This document shows, piece after piece, positions 61,975-64,000 of a DNA stretch of 64,000 nt. Both the position numbers and the translations under genes were made by a program. Location of the stretch: positions 61,479 to 125,478 of the forward strand of contig JBHYCS010000014.1 of NCBI GenBank assembly GCA_051861445.1, read 5' to 3'. The notes under the pieces are model-generated. The model was not told the origin of the DNA, made no database searches, and saw only the letters and a list, made by a program, of their open reading frames with translations. The number at the start of each line of letters is the position of its first letter. Position 1 is the stretch's first letter. This stretch comes from Parasediminibacterium sp051861445 (lineage in GTDB: Bacteria; Bacteroidota; Bacteroidia; Chitinophagales; Chitinophagaceae).

Positions 61975-63417
61975 TTAGCACTCACTTAAACTGATAGGAA
62001 TGTGAATAGCCAAGCCACCATCTGCCGTTTCTTTATATTTACTATTCATATCTAAAGCGGTTTCCCACATGGTTTTAATTACTTTATCTAAACTTACTTT
62101 GGCAAAATCCGGTGTACTTTGCATAGCCAATTGAGAGGCTGTAATTGCTTTTATTGCACCCATTGTATTTCTTTCTATACAAGGAATTTGAACCAATCCA
62201 CCAATAGGATCGCATGTTAAACCGAGGTGATGTTCCATTGCTATTTCTGCTGCCATTAACACTTGCTTTTGTGTTCCTCCCATGCACTCAGTTAACGCTG
62301 CTGCTGCCATGGCACTGCTTACGCCAATTTCTGCCTGACAACCACCCATTGCTGCTGAAATAGTAGCCCCTTTTTTGAAAATACTACCAATTTCTGATGC
62401 AGTTAATAAAAACCGAATAATGACGTTTTCTGTTTCAATTGGCGTTAAATGGGCACAAACAAATGCAATATAATACTGTAAAACAGCAGGAATAACACCA
62501 GCAGCTCCATTAGTGGGTGCAGTAACAACCCTACCAAAACTTGCGTTTTCTTCATTTACAGCCAATGCAAAACAGCTTACCCAATCTAAAATATAAGTAA
62601 AGCTATTTCCGCCACTACGAATTTCTTGCAACCAATCTTCATAGTTTTTGGGTTGTTTTTGTTGCAATAATTTTTTGTTTAGTTCAAATGCTCGTCTGTT
62701 TACACGTAAACCACCGGGTAATTCTCCTTCTGTAAAACATCCTTTAAACATGCAATTTTTCATGGTATTCCAAATTGCTAGCAATCCATTCTTTATTGTT
62801 TCCTCATTTCTCCAAGCCAATTCATTTTCCCAAACTACTTCATGAATGTTTAAACCTGTTTTTCTACACCAATGTAATAAATCTGATGAAGTATTGATTG
62901 GAAAAGGCAATTCTATCGTATTGATTTGCTGCACATTTTCACCTTCTTTCACAACAAAACCACCACCAATAGAATAAAAAGTTTCACTAATTTGTTCACT
63001 TGATTGCAAGGTGATTAAAAAAGAAATTCCATTTGGGTGAAAAGGCAACACTTCATTGAATAAAAATTGAATTTGATGGGCATAATCAAACTCAATTACA
63101 TGAGACTTATATAAAAATAATTCTTTCGATGTTTTTATTTTTTGAATAGAAGAAGCAATACTTTCTACCTCAACAGTAACAGGATCTTCCCCCAATAACC
63201 CCATCAAAACGGCAATATCTGTTCCATGACCTATTCCCGTTTTTGCCAATGAACCATACAACAATACTTCTATTTTTTTTACAGACATCAATAGGTTTCT
63301 ATCTTTCAACTGTTGCATACACTGCAAAGCTGCACGCCATGGACCTAATGTATGAGAGCTACTTGGACCAACACCTATTTTAAACATATCAAAAACAGAA
63401 ATGGCTTCATGTGGCAT
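61975..63417 (-). CDS. sdaA: L-serine ammonia-lyase (serine dehydratase)
   Basis: A 480-residue single-chain enzyme. The N-terminal beta domain begins SVFDMFKIGVGPSSSHTLGPWRAA, and the alpha domain carries APTNGAAGVIPAVLQYY, AMGGCQAEIGVSSAMAAAAL and DPIGGLVQIPCIERN, with the cysteines that hold the catalytic 4Fe-4S cluster. It converts serine to pyruvate and ammonia. The neighbouring gene encodes a Fe-S carrier, which fits the need for a cluster, but a terminator lies between them. Confidence 0.93.
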   Translation of the reverse strand: MPHEAISVFDMFKIGVGPSSSHTLGPWRAALQCMQQLKDRNLLMSVKKIEVLLYGSLAKTGIGHGTDIAVLMGLLGEDPVTVEVESIASSIQKIKTSKELFLYKSHVIEFDYAHQIQFLFNEVLPFHPNGISFLITLQSSEQISETFYSIGGGFVVKEGENVQQINTIELPFPINTSSDLLHWCRKTGLNIHEVVWENELAWRNEETIKNGLLAIWNTMKNCMFKGCFTEGELPGGLRVNRRAFELNKKLLQQKQPKNYEDWLQEIRSGGNSFTYILDWVSCFALAVNEENASFGRVVTAPTNGAAGVIPAVLQYYIAFVCAHLTPIETENVIIRFLLTASEIGSIFKKGATISAAMGGCQAEIGVSSAMAAAALTECMGGTQKQVLMAAEIAMEHHLGLTCDPIGGLVQIPCIERNTMGAIKAITASQLAMQSTPDFAKVSLDKVIKTMWETALDMNSKYKETADGGLAIHIPISLSEC

Positions 63418-63462
63418 ATAAATCGTTTTAGGTAAAAATAATTTTTATCAAGCAATGGATAT

Positions 63463-63499
63463 AAAAAAGTCGAAACAATAGTTATGCTTCGACTTTTCT
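63463..63499 (-). terminator. Terminator of the A-type carrier gene
   Basis: AAAAGTCGAA and TTCGACTTTT pair perfectly (63465-63474 with 63488-63497); on the minus strand a run of T follows. It lies between the Fe-S carrier stop and sdaA. Confidence 0.82.
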
Positions 63500-63516
63500 C
63501 TTGATGATTAAATAAT

Positions 63517-63861
63517 TTATATACTAAATGATGTACCACAACCACAAGTTTTACTGGCATTGGGATTGGTGAAAGTAAATCCTCTACTATTTAGTCCGTC
63601 TTGCCAATCTATTTGCATACCAAATAAGTATAACTGATGGCTAGGATTCATGATAAAAGGCATACCATCAAATTCAAATTCTTGATCTTCATTTGCTTGC
63701 TCATCAAAACCAAGCACATACGTTAATCCACTACATCCACCACCTTTTACACCTACTCTAAGCTTTTGAATTGCATTAAAATCAGGTTCATTCATTAAAC
63801 GCTTCACTTCTGCTATAGCTGAATCTGTAAATGAAACTGGAGAAGCTACTATTGTATCCAT
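63517..63861 (-). CDS. A-type iron-sulfur cluster carrier (IscA/ErpA/HesB family)
   Basis: A 114-residue A-type carrier of normal length. The three cluster-binding cysteines are Cys43 (GGGCSGLTY) and Cys106/Cys108 (TCGCG) near the C-terminus, with GFTFTNPNASKTCGCG the standard ending. It delivers Fe-S clusters to target enzymes in the cytoplasm. I start at the ATG at 63859-63861; a TTG 18 bases upstream is less likely. A TATTTTTG (minus strand, 63877-63884) 15 bases upstream fits a -7 element. Confidence 0.93.
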   Translation of the reverse strand: MDTIVASPVSFTDSAIAEVKRLMNEPDFNAIQKLRVGVKGGGCSGLTYVLGFDEQANEDQEFEFDGMPFIMNPSHQLYLFGMQIDWQDGLNSRGFTFTNPNASKTCGCGTSFSI

Positions 63862-63876
63862 ACTTAAAATTTGATA

Positions 63877-63884
63877 CAAAAATA
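63877..63884 (-). promoter_or_regulatory. Candidate -7 element of the A-type carrier gene
   Basis: Minus strand TATTTTTG matches TAnnTTTG, 15 bases before the chosen start codon; no clear -33 element. Beyond it (63900-64000) I cannot assign a gene. Confidence 0.4.
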
Positions 63885-64000
63885 AATCAAGCTTTGTTTT
63901 AGTTGCTCATTTCGGGTTATCGTTAAGAGGAATTTTTATGCAACAACTACTTCCTTCTGTTGCTTTCTCCTTCTTCTGTAAGTGCTTGCACCTTTGCCTA

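Noticed and set aside
63900..64000. Start or end of another gene at the right edge
   Set aside because: Short open frames exist on both strands (for example a minus-strand frame reading AKVQALTEEGE before a stop), but about 100 bases is too little to choose between them.
1..64000. tRNA, rRNA, riboswitch, integrase or transposase genes
   Set aside because: Reading both strands I found no T-arm-like GTTC-A-A pattern in a cloverleaf context, no conserved rRNA stretches, no riboswitch core I recognise and no recombinase protein. A covariance-model scan would be needed to be certain.

Overview
The window is AT-rich chromosomal DNA from a member of the Bacteroidota, most likely a Chitinophagales/Chitinophagaceae-type organism. 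The signs are a SusC/SusD outer-membrane pair, secreted proteins with type IX secretion (T9SS) C-terminal sorting domains, lineage-typical families (DUF3810, DUF5690, BT_3928-type DoxX, DUF1599), Bacteroidota-style promoters (TTTG-N19-TAnnTTTG) and few Shine-Dalgarno sites. No rRNA, tRNA, CRISPR array, integrase or transposase was recognised.

Layout. 1-2.9 kb: the end of a cut-off gene, a small SET-domain protein and a secreted multidomain T9SS protein with an ordered operator-like repeat array upstream. 3.3-20.0 kb: one long minus-strand locus that I read as a phosphonate acquisition and degradation system. In transcription order it holds an XRE-cupin regulator, SusC, SusD, two secreted beta-propeller/phospholipase C-like phosphoesterases, a second TonB-dependent receptor, a PhnZ-like HD-domain oxygenase, a PhnX-like HAD hydrolase, a DUF5690 transporter and a TIGR03364-type FAD amine oxidoreductase. 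Together they suggest extracellular release of an organophosphonate such as 2-aminoethylphosphonate, uptake across both membranes, and C-P bond cleavage giving phosphate.

20.0-46.1 kb: mostly housekeeping. It includes TspO, DUF3810, YceD-rpmF-plsX, cystathionine beta-synthase, two thioredoxins, TraB/GumN, an ECF sigma factor with a membrane partner, an HMG-CoA lyase-like protein, RlmB, an FtsX-like permease, an arginase-family enzyme with an altered metal-ligand motif, rhomboid, a GT9 glycosyltransferase, a Sua5/YrdC protein, two transglutaminase-fold proteins (one apparently dead), isocitrate dehydrogenase, a GDSL lipoprotein, tryptophan 2,3-dioxygenase and RF3.

46.1-53.4 kb: an accessory island between prfC and priA. 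It begins with a decayed copy of the 5' part of a LuxR-type regulator and ends at the intact regulator. The intact copy has Glu at the position of the phospho-accepting Asp. Between them lie an orphan FkbM methyltransferase, about 1 kb of tandem palindromic repeats, a large T9SS protein broken by an in-frame TAG and a one-base frameshift, and a surface lipoprotein. 53.5-64 kb: housekeeping again (priA, a DppB-type permease, DoxX, DUF1599, folP, an FKBP isomerase, an NrnA-like DHH phosphoesterase, serine dehydratase, an A-type Fe-S carrier).

All family names come from motif recognition by eye; no database search or computation was run.
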